Both the position numbers and the translations under genes were made by a program. This document shows positions 38,901 to 49,645 of a stretch of 64,000 nucleotides of DNA, piece by piece (the stretch's first letter is position 1; each line of letters opens with the position of its first letter). The DNA lies in assembly GCA_904066235.2 (NCBI GenBank), contig CAJFCV020000002.1:7440001-7504000 (forward strand). Direction: 5' to 3'. The notes beneath the pieces were generated by a model. The model did no database searches, was not told the origin of the DNA, and saw only the letters and a program-made list of their open reading frames with translations. The DNA comes from Bursaphelenchus xylophilus. Lineage: Eukaryota; Nematoda; Chromadorea; Rhabditida; Aphelenchoididae.

Positions 38901-40425
38901 CAGTCAAACGCCTCATCTGACGGTTTATCCAAAGGTTCAACTTCATTAACTTCTTCTTGCTCGACTTCTCTCGACATAACCTCACCTTCTCCCTTCACTT
39001 CTTTGACGTTTTGCGTTTCTTCCTTCTGAATCGACTCTCCACGTTCAATTTCTTCTTTAACAAACTCTTTTATCCCTTCTATTTCATCCTCCAACAATCC
39101 CTCAGATCTTAATTCTTTCTCTAAGTCCTCCAATTCGGCTTCCATTTCCGGGGTCAGCCCTTCATTGTCATCTTCCACACCTGTTAGAAGAGAAACCGAA
39201 GCCGCATCCGTCGAGCTTTGAAGACCCACGTTTCCAGAAATTCCACCAGTTTTGCTATCCACCGAAATGGAAGAATTTTTCCCGTCTTCTTCATGTAGAT
39301 CAAGACGCCGTTCTACTTGCTGATCACTCTCCTCCTCCTGAGTCAAGTGCCTTTTGGCGGTGTTCTCCACTAACTCATCAACGAGGAATTTAACAACGCT
39401 TGTATCATTTTCAACGGCCGTATTCGGAACCGCGTCCCCTGCATCCGCGGGTTCAGTTATGTCTTTTTCTTCATCGTATGATTCAACAGGTTGCTTTAAA
39501 TTGATTTCAGCACATTCGTTGCATGAAGTTGATAAAACACCGGAGACATCGCCAACAGACAACCGTGGTAAATGAAGATCGACATCCTTATTTACACAAG
39601 CCCTCAAATCAGTATTCTCTTCAACCATGCACATCCGATCATCTTGAGCCGGCGCTGTAAAATCATTTCCAACAGCTTCTAATTGGGCTTCTTTCTCTTC
39701 GTCCGCTACGTCATCCAGCTTCTCCACACTAACATTTTTCATCACAATTCCATCGTCGCTTTCCATACTTTGCTCTCGACTTTCCCGTCTATCCAGCATT
39801 TCTAATGCCTTCAACATCTCATCTTCGTCATCTTCTCCTTCATCCAAAACAGATCTACTTGATCCACTTCGTTTTAATGTATCGTCCACGACAAGGTTAT
39901 TTCCAAGTGGAATGTTCGAGGTTTGCTCCAAAGAGTTGAAGGAAAAATCCTTGGAAAAATCACTAAACTTGTGAATGTCTGGATCATGACTTTCTTCTTC
40001 TCGAAGTGAAGTGGTAGAAGCTTCTCTGCGAAAGTCAAGATGGGTTCCGAAGTGAATTTTATCGTCAGGCCTTTCTTCATGTAAAGGAGAAGGTTGGATA
40101 ATATTTATCATTGGAGACGTTAAAAGAGTAGGTTCGACGTTTACCGATAAAGCTTCATCTAGGTCGACCAAGGCAACTTCTTCGTTTACCTAAAGAAGTA
40201 AGAATAAAAGAAATGTAAACTGACATTTATATCGTTTTGCTTCTTTTCCAAGTCTTCATGCTTATCTTCATGACTACTGTTCTGCTTTTCTACGTTACTG
40301 TTCGTCTGTTGGTTTCTTTCGGAAAACGGGTGACTAGGAACTTTCCTTGATTTCATTTTATCTTCCGAGATCTCTTTTTGGACAGATTGTTCCAATTCTT
40401 GTAACAAATTATCCATATCTCCCAT
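35948..40425 (-). CDS. ZFYVE9: SARA/ZFYVE9-type FYVE endosomal adapter
   Basis: Minus-strand multi-exon gene, roughly 1,300 aa. It starts MGDMDNLLQELEQ and has a long acidic, Glu/Ser-rich disordered N-terminal half (one exon, about 38277-40187). The FYVE zinc finger lies near 38290-38510: NWIKDEEYKKC (WxxD), RRHHCRCCGRVLC (basic PI3P-binding motif), CCSIRRKLDYM. After it comes KRSVRFLDG near 38025, a PP1-docking RVxF-like motif in the position where SARA binds PP1. The C-terminal SARA-type domain (DUF3480) includes YPFPIVNDMKRAPVF, LTMFHDFRLNSYQMP, FVAFSTG and SPIDGIDLRA, and ends ELHLPIVSIYPLPKEDEATD. SARA/endofin proteins sit on early endosomes through PI3P and recruit SMADs or PP1 to TGF-beta receptors. 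A Smad-binding segment was not identified by eye. The family also includes ZFYVE16. Confidence 0.88.
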
Positions 40426-40756
40426 GATTAAATTTTGGCTAGAAATTAAAACAAATATGTGTTAGGACTAAGATACAAACCCAAATTTGGACAAATAATA
40501 CTGCTAATCAACCATCAATCTCTCCTTGAATCACAAAGTTGATCTAAAAAATTATCATTAAAAATAAGCTTGAAACCTACAGAGAAGTAAAACGCACGTA
40601 AGTCGATCAACTATAAACTCTTCTTACGTTATTCACTGCAAGACAATCGTGAAATCACTTTGACTTTATCCATTTCCGCAAAATTGTTTATTTTTCTTTT
40701 TTTTAAAACCAATAGTTTTTGAGGCGAAGTGTCACTGCTTTTCAACATTTCGTATT

Positions 40757-41232
40757 CAGGGGTGGTCAGCGGACCCTATTTTTCCGATTTTCGGCCCGCG
40801 GCCCGGCCCGTCTAATTACCGGCCCGGCCCGTCTAGTCTTTTTCCAGGCCCGGCCCGGCCCGGCCCGTGCAGGCCCGTTTATAGAGGGTTCTGCGAACTG
40901 CGCCCAAGCTTGGGATCTAAACTTAGGCAAAAAAGGCGTTGATATAGCTAGTAAAGGATCAATGTGATAGTTTTGTGGTTTTATAATAGGACTATAGACT
41001 TGTAAACGTTTTAGAACTTCAGAAACAGCAACTATAACAACATCAATTAATTTTCCCGGCGCGAAAACAATGAATGCCAACGATTTGGCATTGTAATTTA
41101 GACGGGCCGGGCCGGGCCGGAAAAAACCCCAGGCCCGCGGCCCGGCCCGTGACGGGCCCGGCCCGTTTGTAATTTTCCATTTTTGAGCCCGGCCGGCCCG
41201 TTTGGGCCGGGCCGGCCCACTGACCACCCCTG
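40757..41232. mobile_element. hAT-type MITE, GGCCCG-rich, 476 bp
   Basis: The ends are inverted: CAGGGGTGGTCAGCGG at left and, reversed, CAGGGGTGGTCAGTGG at right. Flanks carry a perfect 8-bp target duplication TTCGTATT (40749-40756 and 41233-41240). An 8-bp duplication and CAGGG ends are typical of the hAT superfamily. Both arms contain many copies of GGCCCG/CGGGCC, and the centre (about 40890-41090) is ordinary AT-rich sequence. No transposase frame is present, so it is non-autonomous. It lies between the SARA start (40425) and the peroxiredoxin stop (41574). Apparent open frames across it are by-products of the hexamer repeats. Confidence 0.9.
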
Positions 41233-41573
41233 TTCGTATTCGCCATTTGGAAGAGCGCACAAAAATTTTCCTGTCGAATTTCCGCACTCTGTCTGTCCAA
41301 TTTATTTCTGTCGAATTTCACTCTGCAGCTCTGTCCAATTTCCATGAAGCCAAATTTTCCAACTGGAAAACTTGCACATGAAACGCCTGCATGTGATCAA
41401 ATGATACGGACAGAAGCTGCCTAACCGCGGAGAACAACAGAACCCTTGTTCAACCCAACAAATCATTACTATGAACTCCCCGATTTACTCCACCTCCGAG
41501 AACCATTACAAGTTTCTTCAAATAAGTTTAATTAGAAGTACAGGTTGAAAAATATGCATAATAACAGTCAAAG

Positions 41574-42247
41574 TTAATGTTTGTTGAAATATTCGTGAGA
41601 TTTCTTGACATCAGGCTTGATGGTGTCATGACCTGGTTGCCAGCCAGCTGGGCAGACTTCTCCGTGCTTGTCGGTGTACTGGAAGGCTTGGACCAAACGA
41701 AGAGTCTCTTCAACAGAGCGGCCAACTGGAAGATCATTGATGGTAATCTGACGGAGGGTTCCGTGCCCGTCAATGATGAACAAACCACTGAAATGAAACA
41801 AAATTTGACATCCTTTTCTCCACACATGAGAATAGTAGAAAATCTTCGTTGTACTGAAATTCCTCCAACTCACCGGAAAGCGATTCCCTCATCTTCTTTG
41901 AGAACTCCGTAGTCGCGTGAGATCTTGTGGTTGGTGTCGGCAATCACTGGGATCTTCATTTCACCCAATCCACCGTGTTTGCGAGGCTGGTTGATCCAAG
42001 CCAAATGGGAGAACTTCGAATCGGTGCTGGCGGCCAAGACCTCAACGCCGAGCTTGCGGAACTGATCAGCGGCCTCGGAGAAAGCGATGATCTCGGTGGG
42101 GCAGACAAAGGTGAAGTCGAGTGGGTAGAAGAAGAGTACCACATATTTGCCTCGGTAATCCTTCAAGCTTACGGTCTTGAAGTCTCCATCGACGACGGCC
42201 TCGGCGGTGAATTCAGGGGCGGGTTTGCCAATGAAAGCCTTGGACAT
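41574..42247 (-). CDS. prdx-2: Typical 2-Cys peroxiredoxin
   Basis: Two exons, 41874-42247 and 41574-41787, join in phase (split Arg codon) to give 195 aa starting [13 protein letters not shown]. Peroxidatic Cys is in [13 protein letters not shown] and resolving Cys in HGEVCPAGW. Both hyperoxidation-sensitivity signatures are present: GGLG in [11 protein letters not shown], and a C-terminal YF in HEYFNKH. It reduces hydrogen peroxide and is recycled by thioredoxin; sulfinylation allows peroxide signalling. The match to C. elegans PRDX-2 is close throughout. The exon continues upstream of the Met to an acceptor at 42257-42259 and can join alternative first exons (see next entry), so this is the shortest isoform. 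Confidence 0.96.
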
Positions 42248-43167
42248 GTTTGCAGCCTGAAAATACTCTAATATTGTACGCACAAAACAATAAACCAGTG
42301 AAATCACGACAGAACCGAAGGGGATTTAACAACCACTTGCAATAAAATAAAAAGTATACAAGAGAAGCCGCAATTATGCACCGATCCGTTCCATGCAGTC
42401 AGTGGTGGTTAGACAGCTGTAAAATAATTCTCACAGTCCAAACAGACCAACATCAACTAAATTAACTATCTACAAGTACATAAATGATGGAAGAGACCTT
42501 CGAATCGGAGATAAAAACCCAAGAAACAAAAAAAATGTTGACTGAATGAAAGGACGAAAAGAATATTCGAGAAAAAGAACGCTAAAACTGTTCGGAACCC
42601 AAAAGTCACGATTTCCGTCGATGAACCAAAAAAAAAGCGGGGGAATGTACTGGCCATACAAAAGAGCAGCTATTTCGCCGTCGGCGAAAATCTGTGAGAA
42701 CATCCACATTTTTAAAAAGAGGCATTTTTCACATGCGCCCGCGAGCGGAAATAAAGTTTTCCTTCGGCCTGATACTATTTATACTGATCTTCGTTGGAAC
42801 ATTCGTTAAAAATCATCGTTTTCTGTTTGTAGTTTGAGGCCATGGCAAGACCTTCTTTCCCTCTAAGAACAAAAAGAGGCGTGAACTCTGCTCCCACATT
42901 ACACTAGATATCGGCGAAAGGCCGCTCCTAAACCATGATAAACTCAGAAAACGCATAAACTGATACGGTTCTCGTTCTATGAAGGACGGTCCAACGCGTT
43001 GGACGTCAGTTTCCCTCAAAAAATTTTTTTCTAGCTAAAGAAAGGTCCGCAAAAGAGTGCGTCTCTCCAATTCACGGGCCGTTCCGTTGTTTGCAAGGAT
43101 AAAAAATGTTTTGAGGAAAGAGTGAAGGTCATTTTACAAAAACAATCATCAAAATAAATATTCTTAC

Positions 43168-43591
43168 CATCTGTCTAAACATGGGCGAACTTCTCAATTA
43201 GACATGAATAATGAAAGATAAACTGGTAAGTGTCAAAAAGCCCGGTAGAAACTTGAATGACCCACATGAGATGGGAAAACGTTAATGTTTTGGCCAAAAA
43301 GTTGGCCAAGAAAGGGAATTAAGACACGAAGGATAAATAATAAAACACCGGGAAAGTAGTGCAAGGCTGGGCATGTAAAAAATGGAGGATTTGTGAGGAT
43401 CCAGACAAAAAACACGCATGATTCAGTCGACGAAAGAGGGATAGGACTTACAATTGATGCTTCAAATTCTTCCCCGTCAATGCGAAGTTTTTTCTAAACA
43501 GAGTAAATGGATTATAAGTAAATACACTTACAAGAGGAATCAGATCGGATTGAGACTCTGGATTGTTAGGAAGATTGTGACGACGAGACAT
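43168..43591 (-). CDS. prdx-2: Alternative first exons of the peroxiredoxin gene
   Basis: Two separate upstream options reach the common exon at 42256 (beginning GCTGCAAACATG) in frame. Option 1: exon 43532-43591 (starting MSRRHNLPNN) plus exon 43452-43493 (KKLRIDGEEFEASI), both phase 0, add 36 aa in total before the shared MSKAF start once the shared AAN is counted on top of them. Option 2: a 7-nt exon at 43168-43174, ACAGATG, preceded by an acceptor (TTTAG) and followed by GTAAGA, gives only a Met, then AANMSKAF. All junctions keep frame. C. elegans prdx-2 also has isoforms with different N-termini. Expression of either option here is inferred. The remaining DNA between 42257 and 44213 has no further gene that I can support. 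Confidence 0.55.
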
Positions 43592-44213
43592 TTTTGGAAT
43601 TAGAGGAGTTACGTGGAAAAAAGTGAGAGACAAAAAAATGGAAGATTTTTTTTATTTTCTTTTGAAATGAAACATTCGCGCCAAAAGTTTGGTATGCAAA
43701 GGCCAAATTCCAAATTCCGTCGGAACATTATTACTAATCTTCCGCGGAACACAGTTAGCTGACACATAAAATAAATAGTCATTGCGACAACGTTTCGAGG
43801 AAAGGAAGTTGTTCTTTCTCGAAGTTCGTAACGTAATATAAGTAATATGATGCAAACAAAGCCCTGCGGACAATCGTTTACAAAATGACAAACAAAATGA
43901 TAAGTATAACTTGAGTCGAATGTCCATCCTCTAAAAAAAAAACTGGAGTTGCATCATTATGACGTAATTTGTTTACCTGTAGCCACATTTGCTATTTGTT
44001 CCATTTGTAACCATCCAAATAAAAATAGCTACAATGTTGATAACATTCTTACAGTATGCTAATTTTCTTTTAATGCAAAAATAAGAGTAACCATCGACAA
44101 GACTGCAATGTTGTTGTTTATTGATCGCCTCATAGGCAAATTTATTTGTTGTTCTAGATAGAAGATGTCCCAAATATTGATATCACACGCAGTTTGTGTT
44201 TCTGTTCTCGTTA

Positions 44214-45407
44214 ATGTGCTTTTTCGTTCTGTGGAAGCTGATCTGCTATTTCGACGAGGACGCTCTCGATGAGCGAACGATGAAGTCCAAGTTTGTTTTC
44301 TGGACCGGGGTCTTCCCCGTTCTCAGCGCAATGTTGAGTATCTTAGCGGCTGTGGCGGGGTATGTGTTTATTCTATAGGATCTTCCTTTACCCAACTCCA
44401 TCTTACTTTAGATACGTGATGGCGGTGTACTATGGCCATGAAGATCCTTACGTTTCCTTTATAACGGATAGTGGAAGTCTAAGTCCGGAGAGTTGCATCT
44501 TCGGGATTCTCTTGAATCTGGCGGCCTTCTTCTTCTTCCTCACCACCATTTTCATCCACGTCCAATTGAAGACGTTCTTGCATGACAACGAACTGATGAA
44601 TGAGACTGTCCGACAGATCACCCGTGTCATGGTGTTGTTGGGATTACTGAGTGCTATGGGTTATATGATGGTTGCTAACTTTCAGGTAAATTTTATGTCA
44701 TTGCGGGCATTTTAAAGGTGTGATATTGAGATCATCATATCAAAATAAGATGTTTTGATCATTATTTTAGGAGACGAACGATCTTTATGCACACTGGATG
44801 GGAGGACTAATTGCGTATGTGGCCGCTCTTTGTTATTCGATTATGTGGACGATTGCATGCTATATCCGGCGACCTTGCTTAACTCCCAAATCCCTGACTT
44901 TGTTCCGCGGCTGTCTGATCCTGCTGAGTTTGGCGGCCATTTCGGTGTGTAAGTTGAGGCAGGCAGGGAGTAATGTGTAATTATAGTCAACATAACCTTC
45001 TACTGGGCGCCTTTTGTCTATTTTCGGGATTCGAATGGTTTGAAACCCGGACCGCCGCTCTATCCCATGCAAGGATTAATGCGCGTTTCCGAAACACATC
45101 CGGTAAGGTTGTGATGGGGTTGTAAGGGAAAAGAGAGGGCTGGGAAACTGGAGGGATTATTCAGTTCCCGATAGGGATTTGAAGGCAACTAGTCATTACT
45201 CTCTGAATCTAATAGTCATGTTGTTTTGTTTTTCTCACGACAAATAACCCAAAAATTAATGTTACAGCACTCTAACCTTTGCAGTATTACACCAACGAAG
45301 TTGTGGCGGCGATCTCCGAATGGCTTGGCGTATTTGCTCTTCAGGCTTTGATCGTAACTTTTGCCTACGAAATGGGACGAATTGATATCCGATATCAAAC
45401 CGCATAG
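44214..45407 (+). CDS. DRAM: DRAM/TMEM150 (Frag1/Sfk1) family membrane protein
   Basis: Five exons (44214-44359, 44412-44685, 44771-44948, 44987-45102, 45285-45407) join in phase to give 278 aa. Motifs of the family: AVYYGHEDPYVSFITDSG, then SPESCIFGILLNLAAF, and NFQETNDLYAHWMGGLIAYV (human DRAM2: NFQETN...HDGGALLTF). After the last hydrophobic helices comes ISEWLGVFALQALIVTFAYE (human: ASEWSLALSFLFYFFTF). About six membrane helices are apparent. DRAM proteins sit in lysosomal membranes and promote autophagy; TMEM150 relatives act at the plasma membrane. The start is inferred as the first in-frame ATG after an acceptor-like cacacgcag at 44184-44192. A GTG-initiated frame extends only a few codons further. 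Confidence 0.85.
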
Positions 45408-45450
45408 ACTCTTATCTTGTAATTTATTACTCTAGATTTCATTGAGCTTT

Positions 45451-46454
45451 TTACATCAGAAGTGAGAAGACGGTGAGAATAAATGTGATTGATAAAACTG
45501 ATAACCGGCGGACTGAGGAGACTGTCCATAGCTTTGATTCCACCTGAAAACGAGATATAAATGTCATTTTAAAGGATTGCAAACAATTACAAGAACATTA
45601 CTTACAAATTCTAATTTGAGACTGGGTTCTTTCTTGGTCAATCGAACAGAGACACGAGCTGTTTTTTGAGTCCCATAATCATCAAAATAGACTTGTTTCG
45701 AGGGGCATTTGTAGAATCGCTGAAGTCCAGTTGAAGCCGAAAAGAGAGAGTAGTTACCCGTTTGTTCAACGATAACCAAAAGACCATCAAGTGGGGCAGA
45801 AAAACCTGAAACCAGATATAGTATAACAAAAATTGTCTTTGCGTGATCTCTAATACACACACACATAGTACATATAATACTTCATTTTAAATTCCTTACT
45901 GTGTGAATTTTGAGCTGTCAAGAAAAGGCCAGGAACAATGGCCAACTCCACCTCACATCCGGCCACATTCAGAAAGAGTCTAAAAACGTTAATTAAATTA
46001 CTTTGTGAGCACTTACTTACTTTGTAACATTCGTGAAAGTACTTTCTGATTTTTCTCCTGGATTAATTCGAACTGCTACTCGGTTCTTCTCCACGGTCGT
46101 TTGAAAGGTAACTTCGTGCTCGCCACATTCCCCACTTACTGTCCTGGAAATGATCGTAAATCATAGTAAATAATAGAGAGTAATTATATAGAAGATGACA
46201 TCGTAAATGATCGTTTAATGCCTCTTCTGGGTATTGTAATACTAAGTCATAAAAGTTTAAATGCAATAAAGAATGACTGACAGTTCTCAAAACTTTACAC
46301 AAGTCCTCCAATATTGCCCAGAGGCAAAACAAAATTATAAAACGGAGTTGCGCAATCTCAAAACTTACAATGGAGTAGTCGTCAGGCATTTCTTGGCATT
46401 CCCACCCACAGCCAGAATTCCCAGACAGCCCACCCAATGCAGCAGTGATCTCAT
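45451..46454 (-). CDS. Secreted or surface-anchored protein, unknown function
   Basis: I do not recognise the family. About five exons give roughly 220-240 aa. It starts MRSLLHWVGCLGILAVGGNA, a clear signal peptide. The body includes VSGECGEHEVTFQTTVEKNR, NVAGCEVELAIVPGLF and PLDGLLVIVEQTGNYSLFSA, which look beta-rich, and has a few Cys. It ends in a hydrophobic tail (VLSITFILTVFSLLM) directly before the stop, as in GPI-anchored or tail-anchored proteins. It converges with the DRAM gene, with only 43 bp between stop codons. The plus-strand AATAAA at 45478-45483 lies within this gene's last coding exon, so the two mature transcripts probably overlap at their 3' ends. Confidence 0.6.
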
Positions 46455-49400
46455 TGTGGTGTTCAATAGCTAGATCCGCGGTCTAATTCGAATACTCGTT
46501 TCCTCGGTCGAATATCGAAGCCAATTAATTGAAATGTGATGTACAAAAGAGTAGTCGAAATGACCTGAAAAAGGCGCAAAATCTTCTGGAGAAAAACAAT
46601 CGCGCGGCTGGGTTAAGCCGGGGTTGTATGGCGGAGAATCGCGGGGATAAGTGCCGGTATATCCGATGAATAACATTATATCAATCTATTATTCATGGAG
46701 GCTCGAGAGTTTGGGGGTGGTTAGAGGACATTCAGAAAAGATATAAGCAAGGTTTTATACATGATACGGACTAGGAAAAGATAAAAATAAATTTATGATG
46801 ACTTAAGGAATCTATAATGAAACGGTCACATATTCGCTATTCCCCCGAGCAAGTAACACGCAAAATCTACGGAAGCATCTATGGAGAAAGATCCACACTT
46901 CAGTTATCTGAAGGTACGCACAAAGGAAAAACCCGAGCAACTTAAAGCGAGTAAATCGAGCCAATAACAGTAATAGCCCCCTTCCCTAACATAACCTCCC
47001 CTGCTCTCGAACAGTCCCCGTTCACAGTTCGCAGCATCTCCGTGTCAAACTCATCAAAATAAGCTGTCATCGTATCTTGTTAGAAGGCGCGGGAAATAAT
47101 TATAAACGCAACAATGAGTTTCGATGTTGGGATGGGCGTTAATGATAGGGTGCGGAAGGGAGGGCGACTTATTCAAATTCGATGAAAGAAATCGAGAATT
47201 CAGTCTTGACATGGATGATATATCCTCGCATATATCTTTGCACATAATCCGGAAATATGATTAAGCCCGGAGCTTGCCCTCGAGACAAATGGGAAGGCAA
47301 TTACAAATGCCCGAAATAGAAACATCAGAAACATAGCGCGGCGAAAGAGATAAGGATAATCGACGAGCCAATGAATGGTCAGTGCTAATTCGAATTGACG
47401 GGCCCAACTTTATGGACAATGGCCACAGAAAAAACGGCCCAGAAGGCCGCCCTCTACAAAAGACTTGGCCAAACGTGCAAATATACAAATCCCGCAAAGT
47501 CATCCCCATTCTATTGTAGAACAGACCCACAATCATAACAGATGTTGTGCCTGGAATCTCGGTCTCGAATGTCAACAATGTCATAGTAATTATTACGCAT
47601 AATTAATGTGCATGGAAAGGGCGGAGCGCGCGGATAATTATGGGGTACCGGGAGGGTGGGCAAGGTGACTGACCAAACATATTCGAGACAATTGGGGGGA
47701 CCCTCGGATCCTCGGTCTTTCAGATGCCGCCGAACACAAAAGACGGAAACCAACGGCCAAGAATTCATAATTTCTTTAATTTCGAATACCCGCATAAGAG
47801 TGATGGATGACTCTGGCCAACCGTATTGCCTTTTACATAACCACGGGATCCAATTTTAAGGAAAATTATAATTCAACTGATTTAAGAAATGCTGGTGACA
47901 TTGCGTTAGAAAAATAAATAAACCATCAGATTTCAAAAAACACGAGTAGCCTTAGCAACACCTCTCAAATGAATTGAGCAGCCGTGGTCACCATAATTTA
48001 GACTTTGAATGGACCGCCAATGTTTCCGGCAAGATTTTATTGCCCGATTAGACCAAAGGCCACATGTCCGAGATGTTTATTGCGCAAAAAATAATAGGAC
48101 ACTCGTTTGGCATTAAGACACGTTGGTATATGTTGTGTTTGGGTGGGGAAAGTGCAAACACCAGGCCTTTCGGAGATATTAAAGTCGTATAGTATAAGAT
48201 TTATAGATTAATGGGAGAGACGTTGATTGCGAAGATTGGAATCAGAAATAATATCTGAAGCGGTAGCAGACAACTTCCCAGCCCCATAAGCTGATTCCTT
48301 TGTCCCAATTCCACCTTCCTGCCCTTCCTTTGTCCGGCCATTTTCTGGATCTTCGTTGATTCTGGATCCGTATGTTAATTAGTTTGCGTTACAAAAATAA
48401 TTGGAGCGGCATGCGAAAAAGGGGTGGGGTAAGAAGAGACAAAGGTTTTATAATTAGCAAAAAAATAATTAAACACAGTTTGAATACACATGAAGTAGAT
48501 GATTTTACGCCTATTACACAGATATCTGAAAGCGCGGCTAAATCTGATCCTCATTAAAAAAATTTTTTTGAAATTTAAAACAAAAAGCAACGTTGTTTAC
48601 TGGTCAATATCACAGCATAATAAGCCCGTCAGACGCGTCGAATAATTCCGACCGACCGGCCACAATCGACTGACCACTGGACCGTCAAACCTGGCCCAAA
48701 TGCCCGGACATCCGTTTAATGGCCGTCCATTAAAGTGACGGTTGTTGCCGCGGCTACTCCGAAGACAAAGTCCAAATGCCTTCAGGGTCCGTAAACCGAC
48801 AATCTTCACGTGGTTTTATTCGAATAGCCACTGCAAAAAGCTCTCTGTCCAACCTGTGAACAAAACTAAACACTATGCCTAAGGGTATGGTCGGCACAAA
48901 ATTTGAGACCAGTTATTGAATAAACAGGAAAAATAAAAAATGATACACTTCCTATGGCCATAATTGATGACCGCGGAGAGTACGAACAACGTCAGAGAGC
49001 ACCGACATACGAAAAAAAAACTATTTCCTTGAGGCCACTCTTCCAAGTGCACTCAAACAAAGTTGAGCATGTTATTGGCAGGAGGCCAGGCCCTTAGGCA
49101 AGACGAAAAAACATTAGTCGAATTAAGCCTGTACAAAGAGGTTGGCGTAAGGCAAATTGAAGACAAAAAGGCCACTTCAATAATACAAATTGAACACTGA
49201 AGCGCTTGTTGCATCGGGTTTTAGAGGGCGTTTCCCCTGGATTCAAGCATTGGCACTTTATGACGTCATAAATATAAAAATAGAAGAAACAAAAATTCAC
49301 GAGAAGATTAAAATCATTGTCAAACAACGAGTTATGTAGCAAGGAATAAAGTTGTGTATAATTGAAAAGCATGAGAAACCTTCTCGTTCACGTGTTCATG

Positions 49401-49645
49401 CAGCTGTACATGGTTCAGTGAAGTCGGCCGTTAATTCCGTTTCCTTTGTTCTCATTTTCACACGCTGAAACTCACCTTTACCCCAGAGTAATATATCTTG
49501 TCATCACGCATTCAACAATATACTAGACCCAAAAACAATTGTTTATTAACAAAGTACTGAGTATTCAACGTTTAGCAGTGACCTTTAAGTTGCTTGGATT
49601 ACCCGAATAACCAAAGAAAGACATGTATAAGATAACAGGCAGTAT
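46455..49645. other. Intergenic 3.2 kb, no gene seen
   Basis: No spliced or unspliced coding unit can be supported. Open frames here are short, lack family motifs and have no matching splice sites. A short perfect palindrome with a 4-nt loop lies at 48715-48734 (TTTAATGG/CCATTAAA). The stretch near 49560-49645 is probably 3' UTR of the PP2C-like gene. Confidence 0.45.

Noticed and set aside
40719..41345. Overlapping Arg/Ala/Gly/Pro-rich open frames on both strands
   Set aside because: They are translations of GGCCCG repeats in the MITE at 40757-41232, not genes.
41927..42271. 114-aa plus-strand open frame
   Set aside because: Antisense shadow of the peroxiredoxin exon.
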